Assembly (NCBI GenBank): GCA_023422955.1
Contig: JAFAGG010000051.1
Location: 1 to 25,091 of the forward strand
DNA length: 25,091 nt
Reading direction: 5' to 3'
Source: Pseudomonadota bacterium
GTDB lineage: Bacteria; Pseudomonadota; Gammaproteobacteria; Burkholderiales; Burkholderiaceae_D
Below are positions 16,688-24,741 of this stretch, piece by piece (the first letter of the stretch is position 1; each line of letters begins with the position of its first letter). The notes beneath the pieces were generated by a model. It searched no databases and was not told the origin of the DNA. It saw only the letters and a list, made by a program, of their open reading frames with translations. Made by a program: the position numbers and the translations under genes.

Positions 16688-17203
16688 TCACCTCTTGGAA
16701 CCGGGATGCGTGGCATCCCGGTTCGCCTTCTCTTCACGCATCACAGCAATGCCGTGCCATTGCAGGATGCGCATGCCCCTCTCGTGCCCGCGGTGATAAA
16801 GCGCGCTTGCCAGCTGGCCGGCAAAAACGCGACGCCTGAAAAGCGATGCCAGTTCTCTGGTATGACCAAATGGAGCGACCCAGTCCAGGATCCATAGGTT
16901 TTCTCCGCTGCTCCAATCCTGTTGCGGCATCGTGTAAGAAGGATTCCTGATGTAGCGCTTCTCCGCTTCCTCGCTCAATCTCGCCCAGGACATATAAAGC
17001 ACGGGCTTGCCCTGCCGGCTGACGATTGCGAACTGCCCCGTTTTCAGGGCCGGCATGAGCAAGGTCGGCAAGGCATGCAAAGGAATTTCCCTATGCTGTT
17101 TCGCATGCATCCACAGCCATACCGCCGCGCCCAGAACCTCTGCTTCGGAATAAGGATCACCGGTCAAGGCCGGCGCAATCAGGTCGTAGCCGCCTATATG
17201 CAT
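16688..17203 (-). CDS. HlyC-type toxin-activating lysine acyltransferase (CdiC-like)
   Basis: A 171-residue protein, the length of HlyC (about 170), with the family pattern throughout: GAAVWLWMHAKQHREIP, then KPVLYMSWARLSEEAEKRY, then DWSSGENLWILDWVAPFG. HlyC uses acyl-ACP to acylate internal lysines of pro-haemolysin in the cytosol. Its catalytic His23 and Asp92 align with His37 and Asp107 here (spacing 70 versus 69), so the enzyme looks active. I chose ATG 17203 because GGAG (17212-17215 on the complement) is well placed and the ATG begins one base after the TpsB stop codon; longer in-frame starts run into TpsB coding sequence. It lies between the transporter and exoprotein genes. No RTX protein is in the window, so the large exoprotein is the likely substrate. 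HlyC-like genes called cdiC are known in some CDI loci; the assignment to that group is by order only. Confidence 0.9.
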   Translation of the reverse strand: MHIGGYDLIAPALTGDPYSEAEVLGAAVWLWMHAKQHREIPLHALPTLLMPALKTGQFAIVSRQGKPVLYMSWARLSEEAEKRYIRNPSYTMPQQDWSSGENLWILDWVAPFGHTRELASLFRRRVFAGQLASALYHRGHERGMRILQWHGIAVMREEKANRDATHPGSKR

Positions 17204-17204
17204 A

Positions 17205-18977
17205 TCAGTAACTCCACAACAGGTTGAAGCCCGCCACGCATGTCGATGCCCTGAATCCTCCGGGCTTATGCAATGGTGTTCCCGTGAAAAAGTCATAGTT
17301 GATCCGGCCGATCTGACCACGCCATCCGAGTACTGCGCCAGACAGCGCAGTGCCGGGCAACAGGGCGGCCGTACGCCCTCCTACGCGGCCATAATCGATG
17401 CCGAGATAGGCTTCCTGCCCGCTTTGCCCCACCGAGAAAGCCATGTCATTCCTGATCAGCCATCCCCGTTCGGCTGCCAGCGTCATTTCTCCATCGAAGC
17501 CTCTGACGGTATATCGGCTCCCGATAGAGAAACGGTCCTGCAGCGTCAGCGGGGTGTAGTTGCGCTGGCCGCGTACATTGGCGGCATATCGCAGGCGCTG
17601 CCTTCCCCAGGGCGCAGTCACTTCAAGCGGCGCATGCAGGTTCAGATCGAGGCTCAGTATCTTCATGCGAGACGTCCCTTCGCCGAATGCCTGTTCCGGG
17701 GCAGGCAAGGCATCCAGCGCGCCGGTGCCGCGACGAAATGCCACGCTGGCATCAAGCACGCTTTGCCCGATAAAGTGGCGGTGAGCGATGGCCGCTTCCC
17801 AGCCGGCGGTACGGCGGCGCTGCACCTCGATCTCGGTATCGTCGATATGGTTTTTGCTGGAACGCAGGAACCCGCGCAAGGATGCGGATGTTTTACGAGT
17901 GGCATCGCGATAAACCATCCTCGTCAATTTGAGGTCATGCGTCTGGCTGATGCCGCTATAGATATAGGTTTGGTTGATTCCCGCTACGGCCTGGTGATAG
18001 CGATGATGGCTGTAGTTGGTAGCTATCAGCCAGTAGCCGATGGGAAAAGAGTAATGAGCGCTGTGCCCCCGCGTTCCGCGCTCGCCCGCCTCTCCGCCGC
18101 CGAGATCGCGATTGGCGCTGACATAAAACAGGTCATTCAATCCCAGCGCGTTGTCGTAGGAGAGCGTTGCACTCCCCTGGTATTTGCCGGTGTACTTCGA
18201 GCCTCCATCGTCCGCCGTGACAGTGAGACGCAAAGGGAAACCCTGCCGATACTCGATCAGCAGGTCGCTTTCGCCGGGTGCAGCGCTCTCGGCCTCAGCC
18301 GGTGCAATTTTCATATCGGCATCGGCGCTGGGTGCACGCTTCAGATTTTCCAGCGCCTGTTCCATATCTCGCAAATTCAGCAGATCTCCTGCTTTCAGCG
18401 ACAAGGCATTTTCCTGCGCGCCGGCTGCTCTTTGACCGCTGACGAAACGAATGTCGCGCACTTTGCCCGGTATCACGGTGAGTCTCAGTTCTCCACTGCT
18501 CAAGTCCTGGGGCGCCACCAGGACGCGGGTGGTGACATATCCGGCGGCGACGATGACATTCTGGACTTGGGATAACAGTGCATTGATGCCCTGCGTGCCG
18601 AGGCAGCGAGGCAAGACGGTATCCTTGTCTTCCGATGCCACGTCCAGGGCGAACCGGAATGATTCGGCCTGCTCGCCTTCCAGCAGCAGGCGGGAAACGA
18701 CAAAGCATGGATGCTCGAGGGAAGGGATGGGCGGCTCTTCTTCATCCGTTTCATACCGGGGCAGGCGCACATCAGGAGTCAGGTCTTGTTGCCGGCGCAA
18801 CTGGCGTTCACGTTCCTGCTGCCGCAGGAATTCCTGGTCGAGGTCCTGCGCGCAAGCGTTTCTCATACTGCCTGCGCTCAGCACGGCAGCCGCCATGGCA
18901 AGGCAGAGAAAAAGCCGCCCGGATGATGCATGCGCAGGCGCTTCCGCCGCCTCCCTGAATTTCCCCTTAGTTCTCAT
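17205..18977 (-). CDS. Two-partner secretion outer-membrane transporter (TpsB, FhaC/ShlB/CdiB family)
   Basis: A 590-residue Omp85-superfamily protein that exports its TpsA partner across the outer membrane. It has a signal peptide (cleaved near ACAQ, residues 41-44), a charged N-terminal helix (DLDQEFLRQQERERQLRRQQ), two POTRA domains (about 87-172 and 175-245), and a 16-strand barrel from about 250. The loop-6 motif VRGF is at 491-494 and the C-terminus ends in an aromatic residue (LLWSY), as barrel-assembly substrates do. The start is uncertain: ATG 18977 is the first ATG, and a TTG at 19016 would add 13 residues. Only a weak AAGAAG precedes 18977. It is the first gene of the operon, with the acyltransferase ATG one base after its stop codon. 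It could also be named CdiB; the sequence does not separate the groups. Confidence 0.93.
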   Translation of the reverse strand: MRTKGKFREAAEAPAHASSGRLFLCLAMAAAVLSAGSMRNACAQDLDQEFLRQQERERQLRRQQDLTPDVRLPRYETDEEEPPIPSLEHPCFVVSRLLLEGEQAESFRFALDVASEDKDTVLPRCLGTQGINALLSQVQNVIVAAGYVTTRVLVAPQDLSSGELRLTVIPGKVRDIRFVSGQRAAGAQENALSLKAGDLLNLRDMEQALENLKRAPSADADMKIAPAEAESAAPGESDLLIEYRQGFPLRLTVTADDGGSKYTGKYQGSATLSYDNALGLNDLFYVSANRDLGGGEAGERGTRGHSAHYSFPIGYWLIATNYSHHRYHQAVAGINQTYIYSGISQTHDLKLTRMVYRDATRKTSASLRGFLRSSKNHIDDTEIEVQRRRTAGWEAAIAHRHFIGQSVLDASVAFRRGTGALDALPAPEQAFGEGTSRMKILSLDLNLHAPLEVTAPWGRQRLRYAANVRGQRNYTPLTLQDRFSIGSRYTVRGFDGEMTLAAERGWLIRNDMAFSVGQSGQEAYLGIDYGRVGGRTAALLPGTALSGAVLGWRGQIGRINYDFFTGTPLHKPGGFRASTCVAGFNLLWSY

Positions 18978-19331
18978 GCGCTTCTTGCTGGCATACAGGC
19001 CCCCTGCGGCTCGCAACAGGTTTCTTGAATGAAGAAACCCGTTTTCAAATTTTCAGGACTTTATTTTTTGAGCGGCCTTCCCCTCTTGCCGTCAGGGGCG
19101 GATTTTAATAACAACAAACAAAACATTTCAAAATAATTAACTTTTCAGCCTTAAAACAAGACGAGTAGACAGGCTCTTGAGCAGCGCGTCCCTGTTCCAG
19201 GGCGCAGCAAATCCTCGAAAAAGAAGAATGTTTGAGCAGTGCCCTATCAATTTCCCTGCCTCTCAGGAGCTTTCCGTCGATTTCATGGACGAATAAGTCA
19301 TGTGCTTTCGACCCATTCATTTTTTCCTGCG
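18978..19331. promoter_or_regulatory. Divergent control region between the TPS operon and the chaperone-usher genes
   Basis: This 354-bp region is AT-rich around 19045-19140, unlike its neighbours, and holds no supported gene. It must contain promoters for tpsB leftward and the DUF4402 gene rightward. A possible leftward promoter has TTGAAA (19132-19127, complement) and TATTAA (19111-19106) with only 15 bp between them, so it is weak. Neither downstream start has a clear ribosome binding site. Confidence 0.45.
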
Positions 19332-19799
19332 ATGAAGAAATATTCTTTCCTGACGTTCGTGCTTGGCTGCCTCATGCTGCCCCTTGCTGCAGAAGCGGCG
19401 CTCGCCATCAGCAATCTGCGAAGTCTCGCCTTCGGCACTTTCGCAGCCGGCAAGGGCGGCAGCTTGAGCATCGCGCCCGACGACACGCGCAGCAAGACCG
19501 GCGGCGTTACGCTGATTTCCATCGGCACGGCAAACTCCGCCGCCTTCCTGGTATCGGATGACGATCCTGCCAATGCCCAGCGCGCCTACACCATCGTCTT
19601 GCCCGACGACGATCAAGTCTCGATCAGCAATGGCTCGACATCCATCCGCGTCACGAACTTTGTCAGCCTGCCCGCCTACCAGGGCCGTTTGACGGAAGGA
19701 TCGCAAATCCTGAGAGTGGGCGCGACTTTGCAGGCAGTAGATGGCCTGCCGCCCGGTGACTATGCCGGAACCTTCAGCGTCACTGTGATCTATCAATGA
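19332..19799 (+). CDS. DUF4402 pilin-like subunit of the chaperone-usher locus
   Basis: A 155-residue secreted protein. The signal peptide MKKYSFLTFVLGCLMLPLAAEA is cleaved near residue 22. The mature domain follows the DUF4402 pattern: LRSLAFGTFAAGKGG, a TIVLPDDDQVSI segment, and the terminal ILRVGATLQAVDGLPPGDYAGTF block, ending in a V-x-V-x-Y strand. No cysteine remains after the signal. I chose ATG 19332 because it opens directly into the signal peptide; an upstream GTG at 19239 is unlikely. Its stop overlaps the chaperone ATG (ATGA), implying coupled translation. It is the likely polymerised or exported subunit of the usher at 20805. DUF4402 has no established biochemical function; the pilin role is inferred from neighbours. 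Confidence 0.85.
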   Translation: MKKYSFLTFVLGCLMLPLAAEAALAISNLRSLAFGTFAAGKGGSLSIAPDDTRSKTGGVTLISIGTANSAAFLVSDDDPANAQRAYTIVLPDDDQVSISNGSTSIRVTNFVSLPAYQGRLTEGSQILRVGATLQAVDGLPPGDYAGTFSVTVIYQ

Positions 19800-20662
19800 A
19801 CGCTTCAGCCCTTCAGCGCAGCATGCCGGCTATGCGAACTTATTCTTTTTTATTGACCATTCTTTTGACCCTGCACGCACTGCCCGCCCATGCGGATCTC
19901 ATGCTGTATCCGACCCGCATCGTGCTCGCTGAAGCAACGCAGGCGGCGCAGGTGGAGCTGATCAACAACGGCCAGGAGACGGCGACCTACCGCATCAGCC
20001 TGGTGAATCTTCGCATGAGTGAAACCGGCGAATTTGCTGCCGCGAACCCGCCCTCGCCCGACGAGCGTTTCGCTGACCGGATGCTGCGCTATTCGCCGCG
20101 CCAGGTGACGCTGCCGCCCGGCGCTTCGCAAACCATACGCATGATGGCCGACCTGCCGGAACGCTTGCCCGCCGGAGAATATCGCTCCCATCTCCAGTTC
20201 GACCGCTTGCCGCCGCCTTCCGGATCGTCCAGCATCGAAACCGCGCTGACCCTGGGCGACCGCCAGATCGGCGTGCGGCTCACGCCGCTGATCGGCGCCT
20301 CCATCCCGGTGATCCTGCGCCACGGCGAAACGTCGGCAAGCGTCAGCCTGTCGAGCCTGGAGCTGAGTGTTCATCAGGAAAGCGGCCTGCCGCTGCTGTC
20401 CATGGAACTGCAGCGCAGCGGCAATCAGTCGGTATACGGCGATATCACGGTGAGCTTTGTGCCGCGCGACGGTCAGGCGCAGACCATAGGCAGTGCCGGC
20501 GGCGTGGCAGTCTATACGCCTAATAGCGTGCGGCGCGCCTCCTTGCTGCTGCAACCGCCGCAAGGATTGAAGCTGCAAGACGGCAGCCTGCAAGTCAGCT
20601 ACCAAGAACGCGCGGAAGATGGCGGCCACGTGCTGGCCGAGGCGCAACTGGCGCTGCCCTGA
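19796..20662 (+). CDS. PapD-like periplasmic pilus chaperone
   Basis: A 288-residue predicted periplasmic protein with a signal peptide (cleaved near LPAHA, about residue 33) and two Ig-like domains. The mature N-terminus reads DLMLYPTRIVLAEATQAAQVELINNG, with the conserved Arg of the chaperone cleft, and later the GASQTIRMMADLPERLPAGEYRSHL region of strand G1 and beyond. It should hold subunits by donor-strand complementation and deliver them to the usher. The ATG at 19796 overlaps the pilin stop; ATGs at 19823 and 19832 are alternatives and the true start is not fixed. It lies between pilin and usher genes. It is somewhat longer than classical PapD (about 220-240), as in chaperones of other divergent usher families. 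Confidence 0.88.
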   Translation: MNASALQRSMPAMRTYSFLLTILLTLHALPAHADLMLYPTRIVLAEATQAAQVELINNGQETATYRISLVNLRMSETGEFAAANPPSPDERFADRMLRYSPRQVTLPPGASQTIRMMADLPERLPAGEYRSHLQFDRLPPPSGSSSIETALTLGDRQIGVRLTPLIGASIPVILRHGETSASVSLSSLELSVHQESGLPLLSMELQRSGNQSVYGDITVSFVPRDGQAQTIGSAGGVAVYTPNSVRRASLLLQPPQGLKLQDGSLQVSYQERAEDGGHVLAEAQLALP

Positions 20663-20804
20663 GCAGCGCGTTGTAGTGAGGAAAACCTGCAGCCCGCCGG
20701 TTTCGATGCAGCGCAAGCTGCCAGTGCAGGCGACCCGGACAATGAGGACTGCGCTCACGGAGAACGCATGTTGCTCCGGCCCTGCTCCTTCCTTGCTGCC
20801 CTTC

Positions 20805-23447
20805 ATGTCCCTGTCCTTTATTCCGCTGCCTTTCCACCTGCGCGGCCGGACTTTCTGCCTCGCCCTGCTCGCGATGCTGATGCTGCTTGCCGGCTTGGCC
20901 AGGGCACAGACCGTCGCATCGGACTTGCTGCTGTTCGAAGTGAGGATGGAAGAACATCTGGTCGCGGAAGCCATGACGGCCTATCGGGTCGACAACACGC
21001 TTTACTTCCCGCTCGGCGAACTTTCCCGCCTGGCCGGCATTGCGATCCAGACCCGCCCGCGCGAAGGCACGGCAAGCGGATTCATCGTGGACCAGGAGCG
21101 CCGCTTCAGCCTGAATGCCCGCCGCCTGAGCTATACCTTGGGCACGCAGACCGCTTCCTTTCATGAAGCCGATCTCCTGCTGCGCGCGGATGACATTTAC
21201 ATCTCGCAGGCCTTGCTGGAACGCTGGCTGCCGCTCGATATCGAAGTGGAATTGTCGCGCCTGCTGCTGCGCCTGCATCCCACCGAAACGCTGCCGCTGC
21301 AAGCGCGCCAGCAACGCGAGCAACGGGCTGCGCAACTGAAGCGCAGGCGCGGCGAACCATCGTCCCACGCACGCCATCCCCTGCCCTATCGACTGATTGA
21401 TGTGCCTTTCATCGATCAGACCTTCAGCCTGGATGCGCGCAACAATAACCGGAACAGCGACCGGAACAATGAACAGAAAAACGAACTGGATGGCAGCTAC
21501 ACCCTGTTTGCCACCGGAGATCTGCTCGGCATGGAAGGTTCGCTTTACTTCACCCACCGCAGCGACCAGGACTCGCCCGATCCGCGCCTGACGCTGTCGC
21601 GCCACGATCCGGATGCACGCCTGCTGGGCCCCTTGCAAGCGCGTTCGCTGGAACTGGGCAGCATCGTGGTGCCGGGCATCACGCATGTTTCCCAGACCAG
21701 CACGCCCGGTTACGGATTTCGCATCAGCAACCGCCCGCTCACCCATCCGCTGAACTTCAACCAGCATTCCCTCCAGGGCGACCTGCCGCCGGGCTGGGAT
21801 GTGGAGCTGTATTTCAATGAAGCGCTGGTCGGCCTGCAACGCGCCGATGCGCAGGGACGCTACCGCTTCAACGATTTGCCGCTGATTTTCGGCGCGAATG
21901 AATTCCGGCTGGTTTTCTACGGCCCGCTGGGACAAGTGCGGGTGGAACGGCAACGCATATTGCTGGAGCCATCCATCGTTCGTCCCGGCGAATTTTTCTA
22001 CAGCCTGGCAGACCAGCATGACGAATTCGGCGGCCGGCGCTCCAGCCTGCAATTCGATGCGGGCCTCGGACAGAGCCTGGTCGCGGTCGGCGGCATTTCC
22101 ACGCTGCCATATGGCGGTGAAGAAAAAAATTATGCCAACCTGGGACTGAGGCGTTTCGGCCGGCACTTCATCGTCAGCGGCGAATTCGCCACATCCGATG
22201 ACGGCGGTTCGCTGGGCGAACTGGGACTGCGCACCCGCATCGGCAACATCGGCCTGCAGATCAGCCGTGCGCAGCTGAACGATTTCATCAGCGAGCTCTA
22301 TGCGTCTAGCGGCGATCCCATACGCTCGCGCGACCTGCTGCGGCTGGATGGCAGCCTGGCTGCACTACCGCGACTGTCGCTTGCACTCGAAGCCAGGCAG
22401 GACCGCTTGCAGTCCGGCAATCGCCAGCGCGACGCCAGCCTGCGCCTGTCCAGCACCGTGCGCAATACCGCGCTCAGCCATACATTGCGCTGGCTGAAAT
22501 CCGGCCAGGTTTCGGAGACGCATGGCTTCTTCCAGTTCAGCCGCCGCGTCGCGGACATCGGCGTCACCGGGCAGTTGAATTACCGCATCCATCCTCACGC
22601 GGAAATGAGAGATGCGCTGCTGACTGCAGACAAGCCGCTGCGCCAGGGTTATCGCATGAATTTCGCGGTGGCGCGTTTGCATGAAGAACGCGACCTGCGT
22701 TATACGCTGGGCCTGACCAAGAGCCTGGGCCGCTTCGGCTTGCGCGTGAATGCCAGTCATAGCCGCGAAGGGGAAAGCGCGCTGGGACTGCAGCTCTTTA
22801 TTGCGGCAAGCAGGAATCCCCGGCAAGGAACCTGGCATACCGATGCGCAACCCGTCGCGCATACGGGTGCTGCGGCTATGCAGGTCTTCCTGGACCGCAA
22901 TCAGAATGGCGTACGCGATGACGATGAACAGGCTATCAGCCAGGCCGGCTTCCGGGTGCGCGGCAACCCGCATCCGGTACGCACCGATGAGCAGGGATAT
23001 GCGCTGCTAGGCAATCTGCCCGTCAGGCGGCATATCGACGTTGAACTGGAATTGAGCAGCCTGCCCGATCCGCAATGGATGGCGCAAAAGCCCGGCCTGC
23101 AACTGCTGGCCCGGCCGGGGCGGGTGGCGGAAATCGATGTGCCGGTGGTGCTGAGCACGGAAATCACGGGCAAGGTGTTTCTGCATCAGCGCCGGCAGCG
23201 GCGAGGTATAGGCGACGCCATCGTGGAACTGGTCGATGCGCGCGGTGAAATCGTGGCCGAGACCCGCAGCGCAGCAGATGGCGTTTATGTCATTGCCAAT
23301 GTCGCCGCGGGCGACTACGTGTTGCGCATTTCACCGGCCCAGGCGCAACGCCTCAGGCTGGACGCCACGCCCGCCCGTTCCATGAAGGTCACGGGCGAGT
23401 CCTATCTCATCGAGCAGCAGGATTTCGAACTGTCCGTTGCAGAATGA
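20805..23447 (+). CDS. Outer-membrane fimbrial usher-like protein with C-terminal Ig-like domains
   Basis: About 880 residues from the chosen start. A signal peptide (FCLALLAMLMLLAGLARAQ, cleaved near residue 35) is followed by an N-terminal domain (LLLFEVRMEEHLVAEAMTAY), a long beta-rich region, and usher-like segments near 325-390 (WDVELYFNEALVGLQRADAQ, then GANEFRLVFYGPLGQVRVER). Near residues 691-709 sits FLDRNQNGVRDDDEQ, a Ca-binding-like motif that opens Ig-like domains such as SdrD/CNA-B. A carboxypeptidase-regulatory-like Ig fold ends the protein (about 788-843, GDAIVELVDARGE then AADGVYVIANVAAGDYVLRI). The frame stays open back to 20619, and no start has a good ribosome binding site, so the N-terminus is uncertain; 20805 fits the signal peptide. 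With the pilin and chaperone it makes a minimal assembly system. Its stop is 2 bp from the stop codon of speDE. Confidence 0.85.
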   Translation: MSLSFIPLPFHLRGRTFCLALLAMLMLLAGLARAQTVASDLLLFEVRMEEHLVAEAMTAYRVDNTLYFPLGELSRLAGIAIQTRPREGTASGFIVDQERRFSLNARRLSYTLGTQTASFHEADLLLRADDIYISQALLERWLPLDIEVELSRLLLRLHPTETLPLQARQQREQRAAQLKRRRGEPSSHARHPLPYRLIDVPFIDQTFSLDARNNNRNSDRNNEQKNELDGSYTLFATGDLLGMEGSLYFTHRSDQDSPDPRLTLSRHDPDARLLGPLQARSLELGSIVVPGITHVSQTSTPGYGFRISNRPLTHPLNFNQHSLQGDLPPGWDVELYFNEALVGLQRADAQGRYRFNDLPLIFGANEFRLVFYGPLGQVRVERQRILLEPSIVRPGEFFYSLADQHDEFGGRRSSLQFDAGLGQSLVAVGGISTLPYGGEEKNYANLGLRRFGRHFIVSGEFATSDDGGSLGELGLRTRIGNIGLQISRAQLNDFISELYASSGDPIRSRDLLRLDGSLAALPRLSLALEARQDRLQSGNRQRDASLRLSSTVRNTALSHTLRWLKSGQVSETHGFFQFSRRVADIGVTGQLNYRIHPHAEMRDALLTADKPLRQGYRMNFAVARLHEERDLRYTLGLTKSLGRFGLRVNASHSREGESALGLQLFIAASRNPRQGTWHTDAQPVAHTGAAAMQVFLDRNQNGVRDDDEQAISQAGFRVRGNPHPVRTDEQGYALLGNLPVRRHIDVELELSSLPDPQWMAQKPGLQLLARPGRVAEIDVPVVLSTEITGKVFLHQRRQRRGIGDAIVELVDARGEIVAETRSAADGVYVIANVAAGDYVLRISPAQAQRLRLDATPARSMKVTGESYLIEQQDFELSVAE

Positions 23448-23458
23448 ATTTATTCTGC
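23439..23458. terminator. Hairpin holding both convergent stop codons
   Basis: GCAGAAT (23439-23445) pairs with ATTCTGC (23452-23458) around 6 nt. The usher stop (23445-23447) and the speDE stop (23450-23452, complement) both lie in it. No U-run follows on either side, so termination is only a possibility. Confidence 0.35.
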
Positions 23459-24715
23459 GTCGGGCGGCTGGTCCAGCGTAATCGGCCGGGCTGCTTCCTG
23501 CAGCTTGTCGCGCATGAAGTTGGGCAGCGCATGCATCGCGCAATGCGTGCCGCCATTGTAGTAACGCAGCGCAAGGCCGCGTTCCGCAATGCGCTTGTCC
23601 ACTTCCTGCTGGTCCAGCTTGCGCACATCGATATCCGTGGAAGCGGTTGCCATGCCCCATACGCCGCCGTACAGCGGCACCGGCACGACCGACGGCGCGA
23701 CGATGGCGAAGTTTTCCTGCAGCGTGGCGATGATGCGGCGCCAGGTAGTCGGGCGCAGGAAAGGCGACTCGGTGTGCAGCGACAGCAGCCCGCCTGGTGC
23801 CAGGCGCTGGCGGCAGGCCTGGTAGAAGTCGGCGGTATAGACCGGCAGCGAATGTTCGTCGGGATCGGTCAGGTCCAGGATGATCAGATCGTAATAGCCT
23901 TCGTCTTCTTCGACGAAGCGCCGGCCATCCATGACCACAGCCTTGAAGCGCTCATCCTTGAACACATGCTGATTGATGCCGGCCAGCGCATCGCGGCCGA
24001 TATCGAATACGCCTTCATCGATATCGACATTGGTCACCGATTCCATGCCCGGATACTTGAGCAGCTCGCGCGCCGCGATGCCGTCGCCGCCGCCTATGAT
24101 CAGCGCACGGCGCGGTGCTTCGTGCGCAATGGCAGCCGGATGCACCAGGTTTTCATGGTAGAAGAACTCGTCCTTCTCCGAAGTCATGAAAACATCGTCC
24201 AGCATGAAGACGCGACCGAAGCAGACATTGTCGAACACGGCGGCATTCTGCAGGCCGGGCGCGCGGCTCACCTTGCCCTCTGCGCTCAGCGACACCTGCA
24301 CGCCTTCGGCCACTTGCTCGCCCTGCCACGGCTTCAGGCGCAGTTGCGGTCCGCGCGTCACGATCTGCTCGTTGGCATTTTCCGGCTGAAAGAATTCAGC
24401 CAGCGCATCGAACAGCACCTGGGCTTTCTGGGAATTGTCCTGCGTGTAGTTGCACACGAAGACATCCAGCGACACGTAATCGATTTCCGGCCAGGTATGC
24501 AGAGAAAAATGGGATTCGGCCAGCAGGATCATGCCGGTGACACCCTCGCCCTCACCGAAGGAATGGAAGTCCGAGCGCACCACCGTCAATCCGCTGTCGC
24601 GAACCGCCTGCACGCAAAATTGCTCCAGCACCTGCGCATCCGTCATATGATGCTTGGCCTTGCAATTGACAAAATCTCCGATGAGATGGACGCCGCTTGC
24701 TTGCTGAGTAGTCAT
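23450..24715 (-). CDS. speDE: Bifunctional S-adenosylmethionine decarboxylase-spermidine synthase (SpeD-SpeE fusion)
   Basis: A 421-residue single chain joining two polyamine enzymes. Residues 1-120 are a class 1B AdoMet decarboxylase: self-cleavage between Glu67 and Ser68 makes the pyruvoyl group (AESHFSLHTWPE), with His73 and Cys88 at the spacing (+5, +20) seen in the Thermotoga enzyme. Residues about 140-421 are spermidine synthase: TSEKDEFFYHENL, the nucleotide-binding IGGGDG at 207-212 and catalytic-site DLTDP at 281-285. The fused product should make decarboxylated AdoMet and pass aminopropyl to putrescine. Ser68 cleavage would separate only the first 67 residues; the alpha chain stays joined to SpeE. 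I chose ATG 24715 by family N-terminus; GAGAGG lies about 12 bases upstream. The frame is open for 65 more codons to 24910. Such fusions are known in some bacteria. Confidence 0.93.
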   Translation of the reverse strand: MTTQQASGVHLIGDFVNCKAKHHMTDAQVLEQFCVQAVRDSGLTVVRSDFHSFGEGEGVTGMILLAESHFSLHTWPEIDYVSLDVFVCNYTQDNSQKAQVLFDALAEFFQPENANEQIVTRGPQLRLKPWQGEQVAEGVQVSLSAEGKVSRAPGLQNAAVFDNVCFGRVFMLDDVFMTSEKDEFFYHENLVHPAAIAHEAPRRALIIGGGDGIAARELLKYPGMESVTNVDIDEGVFDIGRDALAGINQHVFKDERFKAVVMDGRRFVEEDEGYYDLIILDLTDPDEHSLPVYTADFYQACRQRLAPGGLLSLHTESPFLRPTTWRRIIATLQENFAIVAPSVVPVPLYGGVWGMATASTDIDVRKLDQQEVDKRIAERGLALRYYNGGTHCAMHALPNFMRDKLQEAARPITLDQPPDAE

Positions 24716-24741
24716 CGTCTGATCGATCCTCTCAAAGAAAA

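Noticed and set aside
17268..18575. A 435-codon plus-strand frame opposite tpsB
   Set aside because: The minus strand encodes a complete TpsB with POTRA domains and VRGF, so this frame is a shadow.
20768..21166. An alternative start for the usher at 20768 with a good GGAG site
   Set aside because: That ATG is out of frame with the usher, and its product is Arg/Pro/Ala-rich without a recognisable fold.
20595..22166. A 523-codon open frame on the minus strand opposite the usher gene
   Set aside because: It is antisense to a gene with clear domains, signal peptide and operon partners, has no recognisable domain, and follows from codon bias in the opposite frame.
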